Source of the DNA: Candidatus Aenigmarchaeota archaeon CG_4_9_14_3_um_filter_37_18
GTDB taxonomy: Archaea; Aenigmatarchaeota; Aenigmatarchaeia; CG10238-14
DNA: 11,916 bases
Assembly: GCA_002789635.1 (NCBI GenBank)
Contig: PFTQ01000057.1
Coordinates: 1 to 11,916 of the forward strand
Reading direction: 5' to 3'
Positions 1 through 7,053 of this stretch are shown in pieces. Below the pieces are notes generated by a model. That model saw only the letters and a program-made list of their open reading frames with translations, was not told where the DNA came from and ran no database searches. A program made the translations under genes and the position numbers. The first letter of the stretch is position 1. The number at the start of each line of letters is the position of its first letter.

Positions 1-1
1 A

Positions 2-433
2 CTGAGAAGGCTTTCGGAAGGCATGAAAAAAACAAAATATAAAAGAGAGGAAAAAGTCCTAGAAATCCTTAAAAAAAGCAAGGTTAGTGTTTATGACGGG
101 GATGCTGTTCTTATAACTGAAGATCCTTTGAAAGTTGAGGATAAATTCAGAGTCAACCTAGGAAAGAACTGGGTTTATCTTGTAGAAAAAAACCAAATCC
201 CAAAAAGTGGAGCAGGAATAGTGAGAAAGACTGAAGGCTGCACAACTATAATTATCGACTCTCCGGAAGAGATAGAAGAAGTTCCAGGAGTTGTGGCTTA
301 TTTAACTTCTGTTTTATCTGAGCAGGGCGTGAATGTATTTGAGTTCATATCTTGCTGGAAGTATACTATAATAGTTGTTCATAAAAGAGATTCTTTAAGG
401 GCTTATGAACTCCTTTCTCAGATTTTGGGGTAG
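2..433 (+). CDS. ACT-domain protein, 5' end cut by window edge
   Basis: The C-terminal half, about 60 residues starting near GCTTIIIDSPEEIEEVPG, has the alternating strand/helix pattern of an ACT domain. ACT domains are small ligand-binding regulatory modules that often sense amino acids. An ATG lies at 23, giving 136 aa, but the frame stays open to base 2 and reads LRRLSEG just before that Met. Archaeal ACT proteins of this kind often carry an N-terminal helix-turn-helix, so the true start is probably upstream of the window and this is a partial gene. The residues before the ACT domain (about 20-70) form a strand-rich linker that I do not recognise. The gene ends one base before the convergent neighbour at 435. 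The ACT assignment is fairly secure; ligand and target are unknown. Confidence 0.7.
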   Translation: MRRLSEGMKKTKYKREEKVLEILKKSKVSVYDGDAVLITEDPLKVEDKFRVNLGKNWVYLVEKNQIPKSGAGIVRKTEGCTTIIIDSPEEIEEVPGVVAYLTSVLSEQGVNVFEFISCWKYTIIVVHKRDSLRAYELLSQILG

Positions 434-434
434 C

Positions 435-1022
435 CTATTCAAAGGCATATTTCTCTCTTTTTTTCGGATCATCGAAAACCACATCCTTCGGATCAAAACT
501 TTCTGGATCGAATTTCCCTCCAATCCATTCAAGCATGTTTTTATGCTCCTTATGTTTTGGGTTCTTTATAATTTCCAGAAATTCTTCATACCCGCTTGGA
601 CCCCCGCAGTCTTCTGGCGGGCAAGACCTTTTCCCTTCAAGGCATATCGGGTATTTTGCATCGCTGTTTTTTGGAATAATCTTCTCTAATTTTATTTTGT
701 GCTCCCATCCGTCACCAAAGTCATACAAATACCCCACGGTCTTAACCATGCTGAACCAATCTTTGATTTCCTCATTTCTTCCGTCCATAACGTCAGGACA
801 ATCCAGGTCTGGAATTCCTATGCTGCCATGAGCCTTTAACGAGCCCCCTGCCAATTCAAATTGATGCAGGTGATAGTCTTCCCATCCCATAGCATCTTGA
901 ATGGCTACATGAAGATCCCAAAAGCTGTAGTTTTCAGGCACTTGAATAACCCGCCAGACAGGAGGTTCAACCTCTTCAAGTGTTATCTTAAATTGGTAAA
1001 TTTTGTTGAAGTCTTTTTTCAT
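435..1022 (-). CDS. Plasmid pRiA4b ORF-3-like family protein
   Basis: This 195-aa protein matches the pRiA4b ORF-3-like family throughout. Visible signatures are PPVWRVIQVP (residues about 20-29), FWDLHVAIQDAMGW followed by HLHQFEL (34-57), YLYDFGDGWEHKIKLE in the middle, CPPEDCGGPSGYEEFL, and a C-terminal FDPESFDPKDVVF. The family is widespread in bacteria and archaea, often near plasmid or mobile genes, and its biochemical function is unknown. I chose the ATG at 1022 rather than an in-frame GTG at 1031 because GGTGAT, a strong match to the archaeal anti-Shine-Dalgarno, overlaps that GTG and sits 4 bases before the ATG. It lies 52 bp downstream of the DUF422 membrane protein gene on the same strand, so the two may be cotranscribed. 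It converges with the ACT gene at a 1-bp gap. Confidence 0.88.
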   Translation of the reverse strand: MKKDFNKIYQFKITLEEVEPPVWRVIQVPENYSFWDLHVAIQDAMGWEDYHLHQFELAGGSLKAHGSIGIPDLDCPDVMDGRNEEIKDWFSMVKTVGYLYDFGDGWEHKIKLEKIIPKNSDAKYPICLEGKRSCPPEDCGGPSGYEEFLEIIKNPKHKEHKNMLEWIGGKFDPESFDPKDVVFDDPKKREKYAFE

Positions 1023-1025
1023 AGT

Positions 1026-1031
1026 TATCAC
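1026..1031 (-). promoter_or_regulatory. Shine-Dalgarno site for the pRiA4b ORF-3-like gene
   Basis: On the minus strand GGTGAT ends 4 bases before the ATG at 1022 and matches the GGAGGTGATC core complementary to archaeal 16S rRNA. It decides the start in favour of ATG 1022 over the upstream GTG. Confidence 0.6.
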
Positions 1032-1074
1032 CCTTTATTTGATATAATCTTTTTGTCCGTTCAAATATTAACAT

Positions 1075-1929
1075 TTATTTTGTTTTTTTCATTCTGATAT
1101 GATGAGAAGAAAGAAAAATACTGGTCTCCAATAGAAAACATAAAGCGGAGCTTATCGCTAAAATATTTGATTCCTTATAAAAACCAAAAGCAAACAATCC
1201 TATTAGCCCGAAAAGAAAGAAAGGAACTCTGATCAAGTAAATCATCAAAGGCGTTTTCTCAACTTTCTGAATCTTCTTTTTAGTTCCTAAAAACATCAGC
1301 AGAAATACAATCAATAGACCTCCAAAAATAAAGAGTTCCCCTGTTTTTTGGGGTAGAATACTTTCAAATGGTTTGATTAGAAACATAAAAAGAATGAAGT
1401 ATGTGGCATAAGCAAGTGGTATAATGAAGAACCCTAACTTTTTCGAATAATTCCTCCAAAGATAACAGAAAGTGAATGCAACTAAAAGCCAGCCAATGAA
1501 ATTGTTGCCAGGCACACCAAACCAACCAGCTGTAAGTCTATAACCTTGCCAAAACCAGAATCCTAATCTAATTGCAACTACATCAACCGACAAGTCTACC
1601 AACACCGCCAGCAAAGCATCAACAAAAGGCTTGGAAAACTCACTAAATGAGAAGGAATCAGTAATCCGCATGGAAGAATAAATTATCATAACCCACGAGA
1701 GAACAACAAATAACGGAACATGTCCCAACAGAATAAAACCCGGATTGTAATAATACCCTCCTACATTATTTCTTGAAAGAATAACATTCACATTCTCAAA
1801 CAAAAGAGCATATAAAATCAGATAAAAAACTAATTTGAGGCTCTTCTTGTCCTTTTTCGTTAGGTATACAACAAACCCAATAAAAAGCAGAAAGATTGGG
1901 ATTTCAACTGAAACAATCATAGGGATCAT
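1075..1929 (-). CDS. DUF422/CruF-like carotenoid-biosynthesis family membrane protein
   Basis: This is a polytopic membrane protein of about 284 aa with 8-9 hydrophobic segments and a short basic C-terminus (RMKKTK). Family features are an acidic residue in the second helix (LLFENVNVILS), GYYYNPGFILLGHVPLFV, the conserved block DLSVDVVAIRLGFWFW, then GWFGVPGNNFIGW in the middle. Known DUF422 members include CruF, the bisanhydrobacterioruberin hydratase that hydrates C50 carotenoid ends in haloarchaea. No phytoene synthase, lycopene elongase or desaturase is visible here, so substrate and carotenoid role are inferred from family only. An upstream TTG at 1953 is open but overlaps a TATA-like AT-rich stretch, so I prefer ATG 1929; ATG 1920 is also possible, perhaps leaderless. 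The gene is divergent from deoxyhypusine synthase and precedes the pRiA4b-like gene. Confidence 0.75.
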   Translation of the reverse strand: MIPMIVSVEIPIFLLFIGFVVYLTKKDKKSLKLVFYLILYALLFENVNVILSRNNVGGYYYNPGFILLGHVPLFVVLSWVMIIYSSMRITDSFSFSEFSKPFVDALLAVLVDLSVDVVAIRLGFWFWQGYRLTAGWFGVPGNNFIGWLLVAFTFCYLWRNYSKKLGFFIIPLAYATYFILFMFLIKPFESILPQKTGELFIFGGLLIVFLLMFLGTKKKIQKVEKTPLMIYLIRVPFFLFGLIGLFAFGFYKESNILAISSALCFLLETSIFLSSHHIRMKKTK

Positions 1930-1940
1930 ATTACATAAGG

Positions 1941-1949
1941 TTTTTAAAT
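1941..1949 (-). promoter_or_regulatory. Putative TATA box for the DUF422 membrane protein gene
   Basis: ATTTAAAAA on the minus strand is centred about 25 bp from the ATG at 1920 and about 16 bp from the ATG at 1929. A second AT-rich stretch at 1955-1965 could serve the 1929 start instead. Either way the open TTG at 1953 is probably promoter rather than coding. Confidence 0.35.
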
Positions 1950-1991
1950 CCAACTATTTAATATTTCTGTGATGTCAAAGAGAGAAACCCC

Positions 1992-1999
1992 ATAAAAGC
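1992..1999 (+). promoter_or_regulatory. Putative TATA box for the deoxyhypusine synthase operon
   Basis: ATAAAAGC in the divergent 1930-2050 intergenic region resembles an archaeal TATA box. Initiation about 25 bp downstream would give a leader of roughly 30 nt that includes the GGAGGT site. The rest of this intergenic stretch shows no other recognisable element. Confidence 0.35.
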
Positions 2000-2038
2000 T
2001 TATTCTAAGGAATTACTTAATCTGCTCTCTAAAATTTA

Positions 2039-2044
2039 GGAGGT
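2039..2044 (+). promoter_or_regulatory. Shine-Dalgarno site of deoxyhypusine synthase
   Basis: GGAGGT lies 6 bases before the ATG at 2051, the strongest canonical ribosome-binding site in the window. It supports both that start and a leadered transcript. Confidence 0.75.
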
Positions 2045-2050
2045 TTTACT

Positions 2051-2992
2051 ATGTCAAAAGTCGAGGATTTTCAATGGAAACCTGAGAGAAAGGTGTTTGG
2101 TTTAGTCGAAGATTTAGGCAGTTCTGGATTTCAGGGAATAGAGTTGAAAAAGGCGTCAGATTGTTTTGTTAAAATGAAAAGGGAAGGCGCAAAAATATAT
2201 CTGACTTTCACATCAAATATGGCTACTTCTGGCCTCAGGGGTTTTTTCGCTCAACTCATAAAATTAGGAATGGCTAATGCCGTGATAACAACCGTAGGAA
2301 GTGTTGAGGAAGATATAATGAAAGCGATCGGCGAGGATTTCTACATAGGCAGATATTATAGCGATGATGTTGCGCTTCATGAAAAAGGAACTAACAGAGT
2401 AGGCAATCTCTTAATCAAGAATGAAAGCTACGAGAGATTTGAGGCTTGGATAAAAAGTGCGCTTGAAAAATTATACCAAAAAAAGAACAGATGGCCTGTC
2501 GTTGAACTGCTTAAAGAAATTGGTCTAATGTTGAAGGATGAAAATTCGATTCTATACCAGTGCTCGAAGAATAAAGTGCCAATATTCTGTCCCGCGATAA
2601 CTGACGGGGCATTCGGCTTTCACTTGTTTTTATTTCAGCAAGACCACCCTGACTTTATGATAGATGTGGTTAAGGATTTTGCCGATTTAATCTACATTTC
2701 CAGCCACGACGATAAGAAAGGAATAATTGCTTTGGGTGGAGGCGTGTCGAAGCATCATGCCATTCTAGGAACACTTCTTAATGGGGGGGCAGAATACGCT
2801 GTTTATATGACAACGGCACATGAGCATTCTGGAAGCTTAAGCGGAGCGACAACAAGAGAAGCGAAAAGCTGGGGGAAGATCAAGGATGATGCTGATGCGG
2901 TCACAGTAATAGGTGATGTCAGCGTGTTTTTTCCAATGGCAATGTTTGCTGCATTAGACCAACTATCAAAAGAGGGATTATTGAATGGGTAA
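2051..2992 (+). CDS. dys: Deoxyhypusine synthase family protein
   Basis: Deoxyhypusine synthase transfers an aminobutyl group from spermidine to a specific lysine of translation factor aIF5A, the first step of hypusine formation. The 313-aa protein has the family hallmarks: LTFTSNMATSGLRG (51-64), PAITDGAFGF (181-190, Asp185 matching human Asp243), ALGGGVSKHH (227-236), and EAKSWGKI (270-277). Trp274 and Lys276 match human Trp327 and the catalytic Lys329, and Glu270 matches Glu323. Human Asp316, which also contacts spermidine, is Leu263 here (GSLSGA), so the amine donor may differ, as in the DHS-like branch of the family. A good Shine-Dalgarno precedes the ATG. The 3' end overlaps the next gene, a PLP decarboxylase, by 8 bp, suggesting a shared polyamine/hypusine function. 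Family assignment is very secure; exact substrate is not. Confidence 0.93.
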   Translation: MSKVEDFQWKPERKVFGLVEDLGSSGFQGIELKKASDCFVKMKREGAKIYLTFTSNMATSGLRGFFAQLIKLGMANAVITTVGSVEEDIMKAIGEDFYIGRYYSDDVALHEKGTNRVGNLLIKNESYERFEAWIKSALEKLYQKKNRWPVVELLKEIGLMLKDENSILYQCSKNKVPIFCPAITDGAFGFHLFLFQQDHPDFMIDVVKDFADLIYISSHDDKKGIIALGGGVSKHHAILGTLLNGGAEYAVYMTTAHEHSGSLSGATTREAKSWGKIKDDADAVTVIGDVSVFFPMAMFAALDQLSKEGLLNG

Positions 2993-4016
2993 ATCCAAAT
3001 TTATCGTCAGTAAATCCAAAATTTTAGGGCAGTTTCAAAAACTGAAACAGCTTGGTTTAGAGGTTTCTTATAGTGTTAAAACCTTTCCTGAGATTTGTCA
3101 AATTCTTGAAGAAAATACAGATTCCTTCTTTAGCATACACATGTTCCAAACATTAAATTTTGTGAAAGACATGTCAAGAGTCTGGTTCATTGCTCAAGCT
3201 TGGGATAAAGAGTTGCTTGATAAGTTATTCGAAAAAGGGATTAGAAATTTTGTTGTTGATAATGAAGTGGACTTAGAAACCTTGTTAAAATATCTTGAGA
3301 AAAAAAATACTAAGGTAAATCTTCTTCTGCGAATGCGCTTGAAAGAGCATACAATCTACACAGGAAAATATTTCGTTTTTGGAATGTACTCTCATCAAAT
3401 CAACAAGCTGATACCAGAGTTAAGAAAAAATAAGAGCATCAATAAGCTAGGGATACACTTCCACAGAAAAACCCAGAACACTAGTGAATGGAATATTAAG
3501 GACGAAATATCTGAGATGCTTGAAAAAGAAACTTTAGAGAACATAGATTTGTTTAACATAGGCGGGGGTTTGCCTGTCGAGTACAAAAACACAACCGATA
3601 GAAATCTACCGCATATATTTGAAAAGATAGTTGAGTTTAAAGAATGGCTGAAAAAAGAATACGATGCCACGACAATAATTGAGCCAGGAAGGTTTATTGC
3701 AGCACCATCCACTAGAATGGAGACCGAGATATTAGCGATACATGACAGTAATATCATAGTTGATGCTTCTGTTTACAATGGAGATACAGACACAATACTT
3801 GTTCCAATAAAACTTCTTGTTGAAGGGGAAGTTGATCAAGGAAATGATTATGTGATAAAAGGATGCACGCCTTGTTCTATGGACATTTTCCGATATCAAG
3901 TAAAATTGAAGAATCCGAAAGTTGGTGATAGAATAGTTTTTCTGAATGCTGGGGCTTATTGTTTCGCAACTGATTTCTGCAACCTGCCTAAATTGGATGT
4001 AGAATTTGTAGACTAA
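2985..4016 (+). CDS. Fold-type III PLP-dependent amino acid decarboxylase
   Basis: This protein has the alanine-racemase-like barrel plus C-terminal beta domain layout of ornithine/diaminopimelate/carboxynorspermidine decarboxylases. Lys32 in VSYSVKTFP is the expected PLP Schiff-base lysine. HFHRKTQN (158-165), the phosphate loop NIGGGLP (191-197), EPGRF (233-237), the Cys motif CTPCSMD (294-300) and NAGAYCFATDFCNLP (321-335) follow in the usual order. At 343 aa it is at the short end of the family. The Cys motif is not the typical ornithine form (C-D-G-L-D), so I do not assign a substrate; ornithine, arginine, lysine or carboxynorspermidine-like substrates are all possible. The ATG overlaps the deoxyhypusine synthase stop region by 8 bp, so the pair is probably translationally coupled and the product may feed polyamine supply for hypusination. 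Confidence 0.82.
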   Translation: MGKSKFIVSKSKILGQFQKLKQLGLEVSYSVKTFPEICQILEENTDSFFSIHMFQTLNFVKDMSRVWFIAQAWDKELLDKLFEKGIRNFVVDNEVDLETLLKYLEKKNTKVNLLLRMRLKEHTIYTGKYFVFGMYSHQINKLIPELRKNKSINKLGIHFHRKTQNTSEWNIKDEISEMLEKETLENIDLFNIGGGLPVEYKNTTDRNLPHIFEKIVEFKEWLKKEYDATTIIEPGRFIAAPSTRMETEILAIHDSNIIVDASVYNGDTDTILVPIKLLVEGEVDQGNDYVIKGCTPCSMDIFRYQVKLKNPKVGDRIVFLNAGAYCFATDFCNLPKLDVEFVD

Positions 4017-4030
4017 AATTTGTTTTTAAG

Positions 4031-4038
4031 GCATAAAT
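4031..4038 (+). promoter_or_regulatory. Putative TATA-like element upstream of the SNF2 gene
   Basis: GCATAAAT lies about 28 bp before the ATG at 4063, and another AT-rich run (TTTTTAAG) sits at 4023-4030. No Shine-Dalgarno is visible before the ATG, so the gene may have its own promoter and a leaderless or very short-leader transcript. The 46-bp gap after the decarboxylase makes cotranscription also possible. Confidence 0.3.
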
Positions 4039-4062
4039 CCATTAAATTTCAATAAATGCTTT

Positions 4063-7053
4063 ATGATAATCCTTCATGGATTGTGGCTGAATAAACTTAA
4101 AGAGCCAAAATTTTTTATTTGGGGGGAATCTTCTGAAGAAAACCATAAATCACCCAAACATCTTTTTCAAGCAAAACAAAATAAATTAGAAGAAATACTA
4201 TCTTCAATTCTTGAAGAATTCATAACATTGGGGTTTGAAAAAGCGAAAACTTCTCTGCTTCTTCCTACTCAAGACAAAAAACCGATCCCTTCATCAACTC
4301 TTTTGAATTTGAATCATGAATCAAGCTCGAAGAAGGAATTGAAAGAGTGGGAAATAGACGGGCTTAATTTGGATTCCATTCATGCAGCAATGTTTTTAAT
4401 ATCGGCCACTGATTCTCCAGATTTAATTCTGGGAGAAGATATAAAATTTTGGCAGAAATTTTCAAAATTCGGGTTCGAGCTTTTAGTAAGACAGAGGTTT
4501 TTTCCACATCTGATTCAAAAAGGGAAAGCATTTTCTGCGGCTTGGAAATATTTGATTGATGATGCTGACGATATTCGAAGAATGAATCTTTTTTCAGAAT
4601 CCATGCCTCCGATATGCCGTTCATTTAAAAAATCTGATCAGTCAAAAAATATTTTATCCAGTTTTCTTTCAGAGCTTACTGATACTTTATCAAAAAAAAG
4701 CATTGCCGGTTTGGAGGAAAATATAACAGGCGGCTCAATAGATGAAACTTGGTTTCGCTCGCTTCACTCGGAAGAAGATATGCCTGTAGATATGAAGGAG
4801 ACAGAAAATTTAACAAAAACACTCGATCAATGGGTATCAAGCATTTATTCCGATGAGGCAAATGCATTCAAATTATGCTTTAAACTAGACGCACCATCTT
4901 CTAATTCCGATATATGGAACCTTAATTACCTTCTTCAAGCAACTGATGATCCAAGCTTGATGGTTCCCCTAGATCAGGTTTGGAAAGAGAAGGGAAAGAC
5001 CCTGAAAATCTTTAATAGAATTTTTGATAATCCATATGAGAAATTGCTTATAGAACTCGGGAAGGCTTCAAAACTTTTTCCTATCATCGACAGAAGCCTC
5101 AGAATGAAAATGCCTTCAAGATGCGATTTGAGCGTTCAGGAAGCCTATTCATTTCTATCAGAGAATTCATGGCTCTTAAAAGAAAGCGGCTATGGTGTTT
5201 TATTGCCTTCATTGAACCAACAATCTTCAAATATTGGAGTGAAAGTCGAGCTAAAACAGCCAAAAACTTCAGTTCAGGGGAACGGCTTGGGTTCAATAGT
5301 TGATTTCGGCTGGAAAGTTGCCATGGGAAATCAGGAACTGAGCGAGGAGGAGTTCATGAAAATAGCTTCTCTGAAAACCCCTCTTGTTAAAATTAGAGGC
5401 CAGTGGATTGAACTAAAAAAGGAAGAAATCGAAAACACTTTAAAACTTTTTGAAAGTTTCAACGGAAGAATAACAGTGAGAGACGCATTGAGAATCGCTT
5501 CTGGAGGAGACGGCATACTGCCTTTAACGAGTTTGAAGGCTTCTAGCTGGATAAATGAATTGATACAAGGGTTGTCCAAGAAAGAACTCCTGAAGGAGCT
5601 TACTCCCCCTTCAAATTTTAACGGATCTTTAAGACCTTATCAAACAAAGGGATTTTCTTGGCTCTATTTTCTTAGGAAATGGGGAATAGGAGCATGCTTA
5701 GCGGATGACATGGGTCTAGGTAAAACAATTCAATTTATTTCCCTTCTTCTAAAAAATTATGAGTCTTCTTCTAAAAAACCCAGTCTGCTTATCTGCCCGA
5801 CATCGATAGTTGGCAATTGGCAGAAAGAGATTGATAAGTTTTCTCCTTCCCTGAAAATTCTTGTACACCACGGAACTGGAAGACTATCTGGAAAAGAATT
5901 CATTAAAAAAGCAAGCAAATACAATCTTGTCATAAGCACTTATTCCCTTATTCAGAGGGATATTGAAACATTAGAAAAGGTTGAGTGGGATACTGTATGC
6001 TTGGACGAGGCACAAAACATAAAAAATTTCTGGACCAAACAATCTCAAGCAGCAAGAAAACTTAAAGCAAATCACAAAATAGCCCTCACAGGAACGCCTA
6101 TCGAAAACAGGCTTTCAGAATTATGGTCGATAATGGATTTCCTTAATCCAGATTATTTGGGGGGCTTTACTAATTTCAAAAAGAATTATATAGCTCCTAT
6201 AGAACTCTATAAAGACAAAGAAAAAATCCAAAAACTCCAAAAAATGGTGCACCCGTTTATTTTAAGAAGACTCAAAACTGACAAAACCATTATTTCTGAC
6301 CTCCCTGAAAAGATGGAAATCAAAACCTATTGCAACCTTACAAAAGAGCAGGCAACATTATACCAGGCTGTCGTCAATGATATGATAGGGGAGATAGATG
6401 ATTCAGAGGGGATAGAAAGAAAAGGGCGTGTCCTTGCTGCTTTAACTAAATTAAAACAGGTCTGCAACCACCCAGCCCTCTTTCTGAAAGATAAAAGTAA
6501 AATTGAAGCCAGATCAGGAAAGCTTTCCCGCCTTGAAGAAATGCTAGAGGAAATTGTAGAAGTAGAGGATAAAGCCCTCATTTTTACGCAGTTTGCAGAA
6601 ATGGGAAAAATGATAAAAGAATACCTTCAGCCTAAATTCTGCCAGGAGATTCTTTTCCTTCATGGAGGAGTTCCCAGAAAAAAGAGGGACGAAATGATCC
6701 AAAGGTTTCAGAAAGACAAAATCCCGCAAATATTTGTCCTTTCCCTTAAGGCAGGCGGTTTTGGGCTCAATTTAACAAGTGCAAATCATGTCTTTCATTT
6801 TGACAGATGGTGGAACCCGGCGGTTGAAAATCAGGCTACAGACCGTGTATTTAGGATAGGTCAGAAAAAAAATGTCGAGGTTCACAAATTCATTTCTGTT
6901 GGAACTCTTGAGGAGAAGATAGATAGCCTGATAGAGAGGAAGAAGTCATTGACTGAGAATATCATAGGTACAGGGGAAGCATGGCTGACTGAGATGAATA
7001 CATCCGAACTGAAAAAAATATTTGAACTCAGGAAAGATGCGGTGGTCGAATGA
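4063..7053 (+). CDS. SNF2-family DEAD/DEAH-box ATPase/helicase
   Basis: This 996-aa protein is a SWI2/SNF2 ATPase that probably translocates on DNA. The N-terminus MIILHGLWL followed by FFIWGE is typical of a bacterial/archaeal SNF2 subfamily and fixes the start. Residues about 350-470 match the SNF2-associated domain (DUF3670). The motor follows: motif I DDMGLGKT (548-555, Lys554), Ia LLICPTSIVGNW, motif II DEAQ (648-651), motif III LTGTPIENRLSELW (from 675), motif V KAGGFGLNLTSANHV, and motif VI QATDRVFRIGQ (ending at 934). All catalytic motifs are intact, so an active ATPase is expected. Its stop overlaps the start of a SWIM zinc-finger gene by 4 bp (ATGA). This SNF2-SWIM pairing recurs in prokaryotes; a role in recombination, repair or chromatin remodelling is inferred, not proven. 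Confidence 0.95.
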   Translation: MIILHGLWLNKLKEPKFFIWGESSEENHKSPKHLFQAKQNKLEEILSSILEEFITLGFEKAKTSLLLPTQDKKPIPSSTLLNLNHESSSKKELKEWEIDGLNLDSIHAAMFLISATDSPDLILGEDIKFWQKFSKFGFELLVRQRFFPHLIQKGKAFSAAWKYLIDDADDIRRMNLFSESMPPICRSFKKSDQSKNILSSFLSELTDTLSKKSIAGLEENITGGSIDETWFRSLHSEEDMPVDMKETENLTKTLDQWVSSIYSDEANAFKLCFKLDAPSSNSDIWNLNYLLQATDDPSLMVPLDQVWKEKGKTLKIFNRIFDNPYEKLLIELGKASKLFPIIDRSLRMKMPSRCDLSVQEAYSFLSENSWLLKESGYGVLLPSLNQQSSNIGVKVELKQPKTSVQGNGLGSIVDFGWKVAMGNQELSEEEFMKIASLKTPLVKIRGQWIELKKEEIENTLKLFESFNGRITVRDALRIASGGDGILPLTSLKASSWINELIQGLSKKELLKELTPPSNFNGSLRPYQTKGFSWLYFLRKWGIGACLADDMGLGKTIQFISLLLKNYESSSKKPSLLICPTSIVGNWQKEIDKFSPSLKILVHHGTGRLSGKEFIKKASKYNLVISTYSLIQRDIETLEKVEWDTVCLDEAQNIKNFWTKQSQAARKLKANHKIALTGTPIENRLSELWSIMDFLNPDYLGGFTNFKKNYIAPIELYKDKEKIQKLQKMVHPFILRRLKTDKTIISDLPEKMEIKTYCNLTKEQATLYQAVVNDMIGEIDDSEGIERKGRVLAALTKLKQVCNHPALFLKDKSKIEARSGKLSRLEEMLEEIVEVEDKALIFTQFAEMGKMIKEYLQPKFCQEILFLHGGVPRKKRDEMIQRFQKDKIPQIFVLSLKAGGFGLNLTSANHVFHFDRWWNPAVENQATDRVFRIGQKKNVEVHKFISVGTLEEKIDSLIERKKSLTENIIGTGEAWLTEMNTSELKKIFELRKDAVVE

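Noticed and set aside
1923..1953. TTG start at 1953 for the DUF422 protein
   Set aside because: It overlaps a TATA-like element and adds a non-hydrophobic extension not expected in the family; ATGs at 1929 or 1920 fit better.
2783..2789. Run of seven G as a frameshift hotspot in deoxyhypusine synthase
   Set aside because: The reading frame is continuous and conserved on both sides (TLLNGGAEYAVY), so nothing is broken.
2990..3024. Short direct repeat TAAATCCAAA at the start of the decarboxylase gene
   Set aside because: It is only about 10 bp, lies inside coding sequence for lysine/serine-rich residues, and is easily explained by AT-rich composition.
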